Assembly (NCBI GenBank): GCA_964651245.1 | Contig: CAZYVI010000008.1 | Location: 1-64,000 of the forward strand | Length of the DNA: 64,000 bases | Direction of reading: 5' to 3' | Source of the DNA: Avedoeria sp964651245 | Lineage (GTDB): Bacteria > Chloroflexota > Anaerolineae > Epilineales > Epilineaceae | In this document: positions 16,102-25,041 of the stretch, piece after piece | Numbering within the stretch: the stretch's first letter is position 1 | Layout of the letters: the number at the start of each line of letters is the position of its first letter | Translations under genes and position numbers: made by a program | Notes under the pieces: generated by a model | Seen by the model: the letters and a program-made list of their open reading frames with translations, nothing else | Told to the model about the DNA's origin: nothing | The model's database searches: none

Positions 16102-17142
16102 TCAATTGCCGCCGGCCGGTCGATCGGGTTCGTCGGCGACGATCTGCGTTCCGGCCCGGCCGTCCCAGGCAGCCGCGATGTGATCGATGTCGGTGATCGT
16201 CGCCCTCCCACCCGCTACGCCGCGGACGAAGGACAGCGCCGCCGCGATCTTCGGGCCCATCGAGCCCGCCGGGAACTCGCCAGCCGCCAGGTGCGCCTCG
16301 GCCTCGGCCGCCGTGATCCGCTCGACCGGCCGGGCGTCGGGCGTGCCGAAGCCCAGCATCACCCGCGGCACGCCGGTGACGACGAACAGCCGCTCGACCC
16401 CGAGCCCTTGCGCCAACAGGGCGCTGGTCAGGTCCTTGTCGACCACGGCTGGCACGCCCTCGATCCGGCCGCCGCGCCGCGCCACCGGCACCCCGCCGCC
16501 GCCGCCGGCCACGACCACGGCGCCGCCGTCGAGCAGGGCGCGGATCACCGGCAGCTCGAGCACGGCGCGCGGGCGGGGCGACGCTACGACCCGCCGCCAG
16601 CCGCGGGTCGGGTCGTGCACGAACCGCCAGCCGCGCCGGCGCGCCAGGCGCTGCGAGCGCTCGGCGTTCATCCACTCGCCGATCGGCTTGTCGGGCGCCT
16701 CGAACGCCGGGTCGTCGTCGTCGACCAGGACCTGGGTCAGGACGGCCGCCACCGGTCGCTCGACGCCGCGCGCGGCCAGCGCGTCGCCCAGGCTGCGCGC
16801 CAGCTGGAAGCCGATCTCGCCCTGGGTCTGGGCGACGGCGGTGGCCATCGCCAACGGCTCGACCTCGGGCTCGGCCAGCGCCGCGCGCCGTAGGGCCCGG
16901 CCGACCTGCGGACCATTGCCGTGGGTGAGGACGAGCCGCGCGCCGGACGCCACCAGGTCGGCCAGCGGCTCAGCCGTGGCGCGCGCCAGCTGCCAGGCGT
17001 CGTCGCCCTCGCCGCGCTCGAGCGCGTTGCCGCCGATCGCGACGACGGCGCTGCCCGGACCGACGGCTACGGACAGCCGGCCTTCCAGATCGCCGGGTTG
17101 CAGATGCTGTACGGCATGTTCTGGTTGCTGGTCGAGAGCCAT
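16102..17142 (-). CDS. arcC: carbamate kinase
   Basis: Transfers phosphate between carbamoyl phosphate and ADP, giving ATP plus carbamate (arginine/purine fermentation), or runs in reverse. The conserved body (from A-I-G-G-N-A-L) has T-H-G-N-G-P-Q-V-G, the T-Q-V-L-V-D-D-D-D loop, P-I-G, V-V-A-G-G-G-G-G-V-P-V, V-D-K-D-L-T-S-A-L-L-A and G-S-M-G-P-K-I-A-A. No ATG, GTG or TTG lies close to the normal family start. The nearest is ATG 17142, which adds about 29 residues and overlaps the upstream gene by 76 nt; a CTG start is the alternative. No arginine deiminase or ornithine carbamoyltransferase gene is nearby, so its pathway cannot be read from context. Confidence 0.88.
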   Translation of the reverse strand: MALDQQPEHAVQHLQPGDLEGRLSVAVGPGSAVVAIGGNALERGEGDDAWQLARATAEPLADLVASGARLVLTHGNGPQVGRALRRAALAEPEVEPLAMATAVAQTQGEIGFQLARSLGDALAARGVERPVAAVLTQVLVDDDDPAFEAPDKPIGEWMNAERSQRLARRRGWRFVHDPTRGWRRVVASPRPRAVLELPVIRALLDGGAVVVAGGGGGVPVARRGGRIEGVPAVVDKDLTSALLAQGLGVERLFVVTGVPRVMLGFGTPDARPVERITAAEAEAHLAAGEFPAGSMGPKIAAALSFVRGVAGGRATITDIDHIAAAWDGRAGTQIVADEPDRPAGGN

Positions 17143-17711
17143 CGACGGTAGGTGTTGAACAGTGGGTGGTACGGCACGTTCGGATTGCGCTTCATCCCGT
17201 AGCCGTAGATCGTCCAGGGCTCGGCCATGGCCATGTCCTGGATCACCTTCGGGATGTCGCTTTCCTTCTGCGGGCAGACCTTGTACTCGATCGTCTGGGC
17301 CACGCCGCCGGGCGTCGGCGACGGAACGCCCGGCGCCTGCAGCGGGGCCGCGGCGGCGCCGTCCGCCGCCAGCGGGATCGGCGGCGGCGCCGGCGGCGTC
17401 GGGCCGCCGGGCGGTATCGGCGCCGGCGTCACCTCGGGCGGCGGCGGCACGATCGGCGTCGCGCAGCCGCTGGGGTAGACGATGATGCCGGGCGGGCAGG
17501 GCGGGAAGCACGGGTAGGGGTACGGCGGGTACGGCCGTGGTGGATAGCCCGGCAGCGGCTGGCCACCGGCGGCGCGCACGCGCGCCCAGCCGCCGGCGAG
17601 CCCGCCGGCCAAGGCCAGCGCAGCGAGCCCGAGGCCGAGCACGATCCGCGCCCGGCGCCGGGCCGTGGCGGGTGGCGTTATGGCGGGCAGCTCGGTGTGT
17701 CGGGCGTGCAT
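17067..17711 (-). CDS. proline-rich anchored protein of unknown function
   Basis: 214 residues. A basic N-terminus and one hydrophobic helix (about 23-46) are followed by a Tyr/Pro-rich stretch (P-Y-P-P-Y-P-Y-P-C-F-P-P-C-P-P). A Pro/Thr/Ala linker then leads to a compact C-terminal region of about 75 residues. That region contains four of the six cysteines and aromatic blocks such as W-T-I-Y-G-Y-G-M-K and Y-R-R-W-L-S. It looks extracytoplasmic. GGGGGAG precedes the ATG at good spacing. No family recognised. Its 3' end overlaps the likely start of the carbamate kinase gene. Confidence 0.65.
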   Translation of the reverse strand: MHARHTELPAITPPATARRRARIVLGLGLAALALAGGLAGGWARVRAAGGQPLPGYPPRPYPPYPYPCFPPCPPGIIVYPSGCATPIVPPPPEVTPAPIPPGGPTPPAPPPIPLAADGAAAAPLQAPGVPSPTPGGVAQTIEYKVCPQKESDIPKVIQDMAMAEPWTIYGYGMKRNPNVPYHPLFNTYRRWLSTSNQNMPYSICNPAIWKAGCP

Positions 17712-17850
17712 GGCGTTCTCCCCCTCGTCGCGGACGGCGTCCTCCGCCGCCCCGGGCGGCGCGCCCACGCGCCGCATCGAGCGCGATGCGGCGGCGCGGG
17801 CGCGTGCGGGCGTGCCCGGGCAGGGGAACGTCGCACCGGCATGATAGTCG

Positions 17851-18582
17851 TCAGGGCTGCCCCGGGCCACCGTCCCGCCAGTCGTACGTCCAATCGACGG
17901 CGCCCTGCCCGGCCGAGTCGTCGACCAGCCGCGGCAGCCGCAGCGCGGCGGCGATCCGGCACGGCCGCCCCGTGGTCGGGTCGAGCCAGGCGGTGCCGTT
18001 CGCGTCGAACGTCCAGAGGCCGCCGGCGTTGGCGTTGACCGGCAGGTAGGCCGGGTGCGCCTCCCACCACGTTCCGTACGCCCGCGCCCCGACGACGAAG
18101 TCGACGCGCCGGCACAGCCGTCCGTCCACCCACTCCAGCCCGCCCGGGCGGGGCGCGTGGCCGGTGGCCAGCAGGACGAGCGGGTCGCCGGCCGGCAGCC
18201 GCGCGCCGAGGGCGCGCAGGGGCACCGTCACCCCGTCGGCGGCCACGACGGTCGGGCCGTCGATCCGGAAGGTCGCCGTCATCGGGGCCGCGCCGTGCGC
18301 CTCGGCCAGCGGCGCGAGGGCGAGGGTGAGCCGCCCGGCGCCGTCGCCGGTGCCGGCGACGCGGTAACGCTGCGTGTCCGCGCCGTGCTCGACGCGCGTC
18401 TCGCCCGCGACGTCGTAGGGCCGGCCGGCTGCGGCCCGCCAGCCGCGCCGCAGCGGATCCCGCGCCGCGAACGTCGCCAGCGCCGCGGCGAGGGCGGCGA
18501 GCGCCAGCGCGCCCCCGGCGGCGGCCGGCCAGGCGCGTCCGAGCGCGGGCGGAACGCGGAGGACAGAGCGCTTGCCGACCAT
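17851..18582 (-). CDS. membrane-anchored protein of unknown function
   Basis: 243 residues. A short basic n-region and one hydrophobic helix (about 18-42) suggest a signal anchor. The rest is predicted beta-rich and extracytoplasmic, with a VAGTGDGAGRLTLALAPL stretch. A central C-R-R-V-D-F-V-V-G-A and a late W-T-F-D-A-N-G-T-A-W-L-D-P-T-T-G block resemble the beta-sandwich of lipoprotein-sorting-type or LppX-like proteins. That resemblance is weak and no family is claimed. It is divergent from the Kelch gene at 18688. Confidence 0.6.
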   Translation of the reverse strand: MVGKRSVLRVPPALGRAWPAAAGGALALAALAAALATFAARDPLRRGWRAAAGRPYDVAGETRVEHGADTQRYRVAGTGDGAGRLTLALAPLAEAHGAAPMTATFRIDGPTVVAADGVTVPLRALGARLPAGDPLVLLATGHAPRPGGLEWVDGRLCRRVDFVVGARAYGTWWEAHPAYLPVNANAGGLWTFDANGTAWLDPTTGRPCRIAAALRLPRLVDDSAGQGAVDWTYDWRDGGPGQP

Positions 18583-18599
18583 GGGACCGAGGATATACT
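18572..18599 (+). promoter_or_regulatory. putative promoter of the Kelch protein gene
   Basis: TTGCCG (18572-18577), a 16-nt spacer and a perfect TATACT (18594-18599). Initiation near 18606 would give a leader of about 80 nt with an AGGAGG at 18676-18681 serving the ATG at 18688. Confidence 0.45.
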
Positions 18600-18687
18600 A
18601 CGGCCGGGCTGCCGCGGCGCACCGGCCGGCGAGGCGGGCGCGACCTGTCGCTGTCAGGTCTAGCGCGGCGCCGACAGGAGGTTCGCG

Positions 18688-20376
18688 ATGCTCCGCTCGC
18701 TCCCACGTCGTGTCCTGCGGTTCGGGTTCGGCGTCGTCGTCGGACTCGGTGGCTTGTGGGCGGCTGCGGCCGGCGCCGTCCCGATGCAGGCCGCCCCGTC
18801 GGCGCAGGCGCCGAGCTGCCAGTGGCAGCGCTTGGCGCCGGGCGACGAGCGGAGCAACCACGTCCTGGTGCCGGTGCCCGGCCGCGGCGTCCTGAGCTAC
18901 GGCGGCATCCGCAACGACCGCGGCAGCGGCGATGTCAAGGATGACGTCGCACTCCTCGACGTCACGGGCGGAGCGGGCGGCATCTGGACGTCGCTGTCGA
19001 CGACCGGTGCGTCGCCCGGCAAGCGCGCCGAGCATATGGCCGTCACGCGCCCGACCGGCGACCAGGCGAAGGTCGTCACGTACGGCGGCATCGACAGCGT
19101 CGAGACGACGCCCGGCGGCACGTTCACCTGGCGGTCGCCGCTGGCGGCCGGCGGTCGGATCGAGGCCCGCCGCGACGTGCTGGCGCCGGTCGGCGTCGTG
19201 AAGAACGGTTCGATCTTGACGCTCGACGGCGCGGCCGGCGCCTGGGCGCCGCTGCCCAGCGACGTCGGGCCGCTGACCGACGCATCGGCGGTCTATTGGC
19301 CCGAGGGCGACCGCATGGTGCTGTTCGGAGGCCGCACCGGGGTCGAGACCCGCACCGCGGTGAAGCGAATCCACGGGCTCGACCTCGCCGCCTCGCCCGT
19401 CGCCTGGGCCAGCGCCGACCCGCCGCGCGGGCCGTCGGCGCGCTGGGGCCACAGCGCGGTCTACGATCCGATCGGCCAGCGGATGATCGTCTTCGGCGGG
19501 ACCACGGATTGGCGCACCGGTCGCAACGACGTCTATGCGCTCGACCTCTCCGGCGGCTGGGACGCCGCGGCGTGGCAGAGCCTCGACCCCGGCGGCCGGC
19601 TGCCGCGCGTCCGCTACGACCACGCCGCCGTCTATCTGCCCAAGCTGCGCTGGATGGTCGTCTACGGCGGAACCCGCAACGGCAGCGACGTCCTCGACGA
19701 CCTGCAGGTCCTCGACCTGGCCACCGACCCGCCGGCCTGGATCGCGGTGACGCCGACCGGCACCGCCCCGCCGGCGCTGGCCTATCTGGCCGGCGCAGCC
19801 AGCAGCATGGCCGGCGACGACATGGCCGTGTTCTACGGCGGCGAGGTCAGCGGCTCGTCGAAGCGCGAAGCGTGGGGGCTGGTGTGCGCCACCCGCTCCA
19901 CCACCGCGACCGCCACGCCGACGATCGCCCCCACCGACGTGCCGGTCGCCTCGGCCACGCCGGCGGCGTCCGACACGCCCGCCCCGCCGTCGACCGAGAC
20001 GCCACCGGGCGCCGTCGACGTCACCGTGACCGGCCGCGTGACCGACGACGCCGACGGCGCGCCGATCGCCGGCGCCGTCGTGGCCGTCGGGCTGTCGGTG
20101 CCGCACCAGCCGTTCAGCGGCACCACCGACGCCGACGGGCGCTACAGCCTGCTGGTGCCGGCGGCGTACGTCGCCACGGCGGATCGGATGACCGTCAACG
20201 CCGCGGGCTACGCGCCGCTCCAGGTTGCCGTCACCGGACCGGCGCTGGCGGCGCAGCCGGTGCGTGACTTCCGGCTCACCGCGCTGCCGACAGCGACACC
20301 CGAGCCGCCGACGGTCGAACCCGCGGGCGGACGGGTGTACCTGCCGCTGTTGGTCAGGGTGTACGCCCTGCCCTGA
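18688..20376 (+). CDS. secreted Kelch/galactose-oxidase-type propeller with a carboxypeptidase-regulatory-like domain
   Basis: 562 residues. Signal peptide about 1-36. The body (about 50-395) is a Kelch propeller with repeated Y-G-G and D-D-x-x-x-L-D elements; examples are V-L-F-G-G-R, I-V-F-G-G-T, V-V-Y-G-G-T and A-V-F-Y-G-G. A Thr/Pro-rich mucin-like linker (about 405-440) leads to a CarboxypepD_reg-like beta domain (V-T-G-R-V-T-D-D-A-D-G-A-P-I-A-G-A, then T-D-A-D-G-R-Y-S-L). The protein ends G-G-R-V-Y-L-P-L-L-V-R-V-Y-A-L-P, the clearest copy of the L-P-L element. AGGAGG is 6 nt before the ATG. Its last 23 nt overlap the tail of the convergent O-antigen-ligase gene. Confidence 0.85.
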   Translation: MLRSLPRRVLRFGFGVVVGLGGLWAAAAGAVPMQAAPSAQAPSCQWQRLAPGDERSNHVLVPVPGRGVLSYGGIRNDRGSGDVKDDVALLDVTGGAGGIWTSLSTTGASPGKRAEHMAVTRPTGDQAKVVTYGGIDSVETTPGGTFTWRSPLAAGGRIEARRDVLAPVGVVKNGSILTLDGAAGAWAPLPSDVGPLTDASAVYWPEGDRMVLFGGRTGVETRTAVKRIHGLDLAASPVAWASADPPRGPSARWGHSAVYDPIGQRMIVFGGTTDWRTGRNDVYALDLSGGWDAAAWQSLDPGGRLPRVRYDHAAVYLPKLRWMVVYGGTRNGSDVLDDLQVLDLATDPPAWIAVTPTGTAPPALAYLAGAASSMAGDDMAVFYGGEVSGSSKREAWGLVCATRSTTATATPTIAPTDVPVASATPAASDTPAPPSTETPPGAVDVTVTGRVTDDADGAPIAGAVVAVGLSVPHQPFSGTTDADGRYSLLVPAAYVATADRMTVNAAGYAPLQVAVTGPALAAQPVRDFRLTALPTATPEPPTVEPAGGRVYLPLLVRVYALP

Positions 20377-23335
20377 GGTCGTCGACGAGGCCGCGGATCC
20401 CCGCATCGCCCGGGCTGAGCGCCGCCGCGCGCTCGGCCGCGTCGAGGGCGCCGACCGGGTCGCCAGCGTGGTCCAGCGCCACGGCCAGGTCGGCCCAAAC
20501 GCGGGCGTCGTCCGGTGCCAGGCGCGCGGCGGCGCGGGCGGTGTCGATCGCATCGGCCGTGTCGCCCGCTTGGAGCGCGGCCGCGGCGCGCGCGCGGAGC
20601 GCGGCCACATCGCCCGCGTTGCGGGGATCGGCGAAGTAGCGCCGCCAGGCATCGGCGGCGCCGGCCGCGTCGCCGCCGGCGGCGCGCGCGGCGGCGACGG
20701 TCTTCCAACCTTGGTAGTAGTAGCCGTCGAGCGCCACCGCCGTCTCGGCCAGTTCCCGCGCCACGGCGGGTCGCCCGACGAGCAGTTCCACCGTGGCGCT
20801 CTCGGCGATCACCTCGGGCCAGCGGGGCGCCAGCGCCCGCGCGGCGGCGTAGGCGGCGCGCGCGTGATCCAGCCGATCGGCGCGGCGCGCCGGCTCGTCG
20901 GTGAGGTCGCCCCACAGCCGCCACGCCCGCGCCAAGGCCAACGCCGCCGTCGGGTCGCCAGGCGCCAGCCGCATCGCGGCCGCGAAGTGCTCGATCGCCG
21001 CCTCGAACGCCGCGTCGCGGCGCACGACCGCGTCGCGCTGCGGTGCGCCGGCGGCGTTGCCGACGGCGTCGGCCGCGGCACGTCGAGTGTCGGCCATCCA
21101 CTGCTGCGTCCGCAGGTCGCCCCGCACGTCGGCCGCCATGCCCAGCGCCAGCCGGTAGCGCGGCGACCACGGCGCCAGCGCGGCCGCTCGACGGTAGCGC
21201 CGTTCGGCCCCGTCCAGCAGCGCCTCGGCACGGCCCAGGTCACCGCGGGCGCGCCACGCCGCCACCTGGTCCTCCCACGCCACCCGGCCCTCCTTGGCCA
21301 GGGCGTCGGCCACGGTCGATGAGAGGCAGCCGGCGATGGCGATCCCGGTGGCCACGGCGACGAGCGCCCGCCACGCCGTCCCGATGCCGGGGGCGGCCGG
21401 CCCGTGCGAGGGGTCGCCGGCTGCCGCCGCGATGGCGTGCGTCGCGACGAGCGCGGTCAGGGCCAGGGCCAGGACGGCGAGCGTGAGCGCCGCCGCCGGC
21501 ACGGCGTCCGACGGGCCGTCGGCGCCCAGCGCCAGCGCGGCGCCGTGCCCGGCAAGCGCGGCGAGGACGATCGCGACCGACCGGGCGAGGGCCGGCGGTG
21601 ATGGCCGGCCGCCGACGGCCAGGCCGACCGTCGCCGCCGCCAGGCCGACCAGCGCCACCGCGCCGGGCGCGCCCGGGCCCACCAGCCCGCTGCGCCCGAA
21701 GGCATAGAGCCCGACCACGGCCACCACGGCGGCGGCGAAGGGGCCGTCGCTGGCGCGCGCCATGGCGAGGTGGTGCGCGCCTGCCTCGCCCGGTCGCGGC
21801 GCGCCCGCGGCCAGCGCGCCGAGACCGAGGGCCACGACGAGCGACGAGGCCACCACCGGAAAACCGACCTGGGTCTCGACGACGAAGGCCGTCAGCGAGG
21901 CCAGGACGGCCACCTCCAGACCGGCCGGCGGCGCCGGCGACGGCGGCAACGCCGCGGTCCCGCGGACGGCGCGCGCCGTCAGCCAGGCGGCCAGGCCGGC
22001 GACGAGGCCGAGGCCGAATGCCGCCGGCGCCAGGCGCCAGGCGCCGTCCGCCAGGCGCGCCGTGACGGCCGCGGCCGTCGCGCTGCCGAGCCAGACGGTC
22101 GCCGCCACGGCCGCGTCGCGCCCGCTGCCGGCCAGCCCGGCGCGGCGGACGACCGCGACGAGGCCGGCGATGATCACGGCCAGCAGCGCCGCGGCGCCGA
22201 GGACGCCGGTCGTCAGGGCGCGGTCGAGCCAGAGGTTGTGGGCCCGGTCGGGCACCCAGCCGCGCGGCTCGTCGTAGGCCAGCATCGTCGGGTAGGAGGG
22301 TGCCCAGACGAGCGGCATCGTCTCGGGGCCGGTGCCCAGCCAGGTGCGGGCGCCCAGCCCGGCGATGGCGTCGACGGTGCCCTCCCAGAGGCGGAGCCGG
22401 ACCCGCGTCGTGCTCCGCTCGGGGTCGAGCGCCACCGACAGCCGCTGGACGAGCCCGACGCGCAGCAGCGGCCCGAACGCCGCCGGGCGGGCGTTGAGCG
22501 CCACGACGCCGCCGACGGCCAGCGCCGCGGCCACGGCGATGCCCAGCGCCGCCCCCCGGCGCCGGTGCCGTGCCGCGACGGCCAGCGCCGCCACGACGAG
22601 CGCCGCCGCCGCCGCCAGGACCGGGCCGCGGCTGCCCGACAGCACGAGCGCCGCGAGCGCCGCACCGTCGACGACGAGCCACGCCGCCAGGCGCGCCTGG
22701 CCGGGTCCGCCGGCGCCGGCGTCGCGCAGCGCAGCGGCCGTCGCCGCCAGCGCGAACGGCAGCGCCACCACCAGGTGCGCGCCGAGCAGGACGCTGGCGC
22801 CGGCCGAGCCCGAGACGCGCGTCACGACGTCGCCGAGCCATGGCAGCGGATCGGCGCCGGCGCGCTGGAACAGGCCGTAGAGCGCTGGGGGCAGCGCCGA
22901 GGCGCCGACGAAGGCGGCTAGGCGATCGGCGCCGCCGGGCGCGCCGGCCACCACGGCCGCACCGGCGGCCATCGCGGCGAGCGCGGTGAGGGTGAGCCAA
23001 CCGAAGCCGCGGTCGTCGCTGCCCAGCGCGCTCAGCCAGGGCGCCCGCGACGCGAATGTCGCCAGGGCGTCGACGAGCCAGAGAGCCAGGCCGGCGGCGA
23101 CGATGCCGCGCGCCGCCCCATCGGCGCCCCGCCACCGCGCGGCGAGCGCCGCGCGCCAACCCGGCCGCGACGCCGCCGTCGCGCCGATCGCCAGCACCGC
23201 CACGGCCAGCGCTCGCAGCAGCGCTGCCTTCTCGGCCTCGAACACCCGGTCGGTGAACGGCGCGAACAGCCACGGCACGACGAGCGCCGCCGCCAACGGG
23301 ATCGACATCAAGCCGGCGCGGGCGCGCGACGTCAC
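20354..23335 (-). CDS. O-antigen ligase/Wzy-type membrane protein with a C-terminal TPR region
   Basis: 993 residues. The first two thirds hold about twelve or more hydrophobic helices. Between them is the extracytoplasmic loop with G-T-G-P-E-T-M-P and a following D-R-A-H-N-L-W-L-D, the H-N-x-x-L-D element of the Wzy_C/WaaL superfamily, which joins or polymerises lipid-linked glycans. The last 330 residues are soluble TPR-like repeats with typical A-A-x-L-x-P and Y-R-L-A-L-G patterns. Start is GTG 23335, 3 nt after the methyltransferase stop; an internal ATG nine codons on is possible. Last gene of a five-gene operon. The polymer handled is unknown. Confidence 0.82.
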   Translation of the reverse strand: MTSRARAGLMSIPLAAALVVPWLFAPFTDRVFEAEKAALLRALAVAVLAIGATAASRPGWRAALAARWRGADGAARGIVAAGLALWLVDALATFASRAPWLSALGSDDRGFGWLTLTALAAMAAGAAVVAGAPGGADRLAAFVGASALPPALYGLFQRAGADPLPWLGDVVTRVSGSAGASVLLGAHLVVALPFALAATAAALRDAGAGGPGQARLAAWLVVDGAALAALVLSGSRGPVLAAAAALVVAALAVAARHRRRGAALGIAVAAALAVGGVVALNARPAAFGPLLRVGLVQRLSVALDPERSTTRVRLRLWEGTVDAIAGLGARTWLGTGPETMPLVWAPSYPTMLAYDEPRGWVPDRAHNLWLDRALTTGVLGAAALLAVIIAGLVAVVRRAGLAGSGRDAAVAATVWLGSATAAAVTARLADGAWRLAPAAFGLGLVAGLAAWLTARAVRGTAALPPSPAPPAGLEVAVLASLTAFVVETQVGFPVVASSLVVALGLGALAAGAPRPGEAGAHHLAMARASDGPFAAAVVAVVGLYAFGRSGLVGPGAPGAVALVGLAAATVGLAVGGRPSPPALARSVAIVLAALAGHGAALALGADGPSDAVPAAALTLAVLALALTALVATHAIAAAAGDPSHGPAAPGIGTAWRALVAVATGIAIAGCLSSTVADALAKEGRVAWEDQVAAWRARGDLGRAEALLDGAERRYRRAAALAPWSPRYRLALGMAADVRGDLRTQQWMADTRRAAADAVGNAAGAPQRDAVVRRDAAFEAAIEHFAAAMRLAPGDPTAALALARAWRLWGDLTDEPARRADRLDHARAAYAAARALAPRWPEVIAESATVELLVGRPAVARELAETAVALDGYYYQGWKTVAAARAAGGDAAGAADAWRRYFADPRNAGDVAALRARAAAALQAGDTADAIDTARAAARLAPDDARVWADLAVALDHAGDPVGALDAAERAAALSPGDAGIRGLVDDLRAGRTP

Positions 23336-23338
23336 GGC

Positions 23339-24142
23339 CTACACCTGCGGCGCCCCGGCCGCCACCGCCACGAACAGCCCGTCGCCGACGCCCAGCGAGG
23401 TCGAGGCGACGATCTCGGGCCGGACCTGGAGCTGGGCATGCAGCCGCGCCAGCGCCGCCGGCTCGCGCCGGCCGCCGTGCGAGCACAGCAGGGCGCGCGA
23501 CCCGACGTGGCCGCCTTCGAGCAACTGCAGCAGGTGTCCCTCGCGCTCGGTGGCGGCCTCGTCGAACAGCACGACGTCGAACCGGCCGTCGAGGGCGTCG
23601 ATCAGACGGCCGGCGTCGCCGAGGCGAAGGTCGACGGCCCCGGCGAGCCCCGCCCGGCCGACGGCGCCGGTCGCGATCGTGCGCAGTGCCGAGTCGCGCT
23701 CGATCGCGGTGAGCCGCCCGCCCGGCTGACGCAGCGCGGCCGCCATCCAGAGCGTCGCCGTCCCGGCGCCAGCGCCGATGTCGAGCACGCGCCGGGCGCG
23801 CCGCGCGCGACACAGGAGATGGAGCAGCCGCCCGACCTCGCCGGCCACCGGCGCCAGCGGCCGATCGCGGCTCGAGCGCTCGGCGATCGCCTCGACCTCG
23901 GCCCGCACCACCGGCGGCACGGCGCCGGCCATGGCCACCGCGAAGCGAGGCGCGGCACCGGCCGTTCCCAGCGGCACGACGGCCACCGTGGCGTCCTCGA
24001 AGGGCTCGAATGCGGTCGGGTCGTCGGCGACGACGAGGCGGTGCAGCGGTAGAGAGTTCGGGGAGCCGGCGGCGACGGGCCAGTGGTCGTGCGGGATGCC
24101 GGCCCGCGCCAGGACGGTCAGGAGGCCGGCCGCGGCGCTCAC
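23339..24142 (-). CDS. class I SAM-dependent O-methyltransferase-like protein
   Basis: 267 residues. The C-terminal 160 residues form a Rossmann methyltransferase of the catechol/caffeoyl-CoA O-methyltransferase type. Motif I is R-V-L-D-I-G-A-G-A-G-T-A-T-L-W-M-A, followed by L-T-A-I-E-R-D (acidic ribose contact), D-L-R-L-G-D-A and F-D-V-V-L-F-D-E-A. The N-terminal 100 residues are unrelated to that family and may pair with a partner or substrate. The start is GTG 24142, overlapping the phosphatase stop (GTGA). The substrate is unknown; its place in an envelope operon suggests a glycan or lipid precursor. Confidence 0.8.
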   Translation of the reverse strand: MSAAAGLLTVLARAGIPHDHWPVAAGSPNSLPLHRLVVADDPTAFEPFEDATVAVVPLGTAGAAPRFAVAMAGAVPPVVRAEVEAIAERSSRDRPLAPVAGEVGRLLHLLCRARRARRVLDIGAGAGTATLWMAAALRQPGGRLTAIERDSALRTIATGAVGRAGLAGAVDLRLGDAGRLIDALDGRFDVVLFDEAATEREGHLLQLLEGGHVGSRALLCSHGGRREPAALARLHAQLQVRPEIVASTSLGVGDGLFVAVAAGAPQV

Positions 24143-25041
24143 CGGTCGGCGACGGACCCGGCGTCCGGTGTGGCGCCGGACGGGCGGGGCAGGCGGCCGA
24201 TCAGCGGGCGCGCCGCGGCCAGGCGCTCCAGGAGCGCCGGGTGCAGCGATCCGTTCGAGGCCACGATCCGGGTGCCGCCCAGGTCGTGCGGCTCGCCCTG
24301 GTAGCCGGTTACGCAGCCGCCGGCCTCGGTCACCAGCAGCCGTCCGGCCGCCATGTCCCAGGCCTGCGGACCACGCTCCCAGAAGGCGTCGAGCCGCCCC
24401 GCCGCGACCCACGCCAAGTCGAGGGCGCAGGCGCCGGCGCGCCGCAGCCCGCGGACGAGCGGCACCAGCGTCACCACCTCGGCCAGGTTGTTGTCGACAG
24501 CCGTCGCCTTGTCGTAGGCAAAGCCGGTGCCGACGAGGGCCGCCGACAGGCGCGCCACCGTCGACACGCGCAGCGGGCGGCCGTTGAGGGTCGCGCCGCC
24601 GCCCAGGTGGGCGCTGTAGAGCTCGTCGCGCAGCGGGTCGTACGTCGCGCCGGCCAGCACCTCGCCGCCGGCCATCGCCGCCAGCGTCACGGCGAAGACC
24701 GGGAAGCCGTGGGCGAAGTTGTTCGTCCCGTCGAGCGGGTCGACGATCCAGGTGACCGCCCCGCCGTCCGTCCCGCCGCCCTCCTCGGCCACGATGCCGT
24801 GCGCCGGGAACCGCTCGCGCAGCGCGCCGACGATGAAGGCCTCGCTGGCGCGATCGGCGTCGGTCACGAGGTTGCCCTCGTCACCCTTGTGGTCGACGAC
24901 CACACCGCGCTCGTAGTGCGCGGCCACGATGCCGCCGGCCTGACGGGCGATCGCCTCGGCGGCGGCGCGCAGCGCGGCGCGCTCGTCCGGGCGCACGGCG
25001 GCCGACGGCGCGGCGCGGTCGGTCCGCGTCGAAACGGTCAC
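24139..25041 (-). CDS. suhB: inositol monophosphatase family protein
   Basis: Mg-dependent sugar/inositol phosphatase, 300 residues. All active-site elements are present: the N-terminal H-K-G-D-E-G-N-L-V-T-D-A-D stretch, G-I-V-A-E-E-G-G-G with the metal-binding Glu pair, I-V-D-P-L-D-G-T-N-N-F-A-H-G, and Q-A-W-D-M-A-A-G near the C-terminus. Substrate could be myo-inositol-1-phosphate, histidinol phosphate or a nucleoside bisphosphate; the sequence does not decide. GTG start coupled to the preceding stop (GTGA 25038-25041). The C-terminal tail of about 20 residues is disordered. Confidence 0.9.
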   Translation of the reverse strand: MTVSTRTDRAAPSAAVRPDERAALRAAAEAIARQAGGIVAAHYERGVVVDHKGDEGNLVTDADRASEAFIVGALRERFPAHGIVAEEGGGTDGGAVTWIVDPLDGTNNFAHGFPVFAVTLAAMAGGEVLAGATYDPLRDELYSAHLGGGATLNGRPLRVSTVARLSAALVGTGFAYDKATAVDNNLAEVVTLVPLVRGLRRAGACALDLAWVAAGRLDAFWERGPQAWDMAAGRLLVTEAGGCVTGYQGEPHDLGGTRIVASNGSLHPALLERLAAARPLIGRLPRPSGATPDAGSVADR

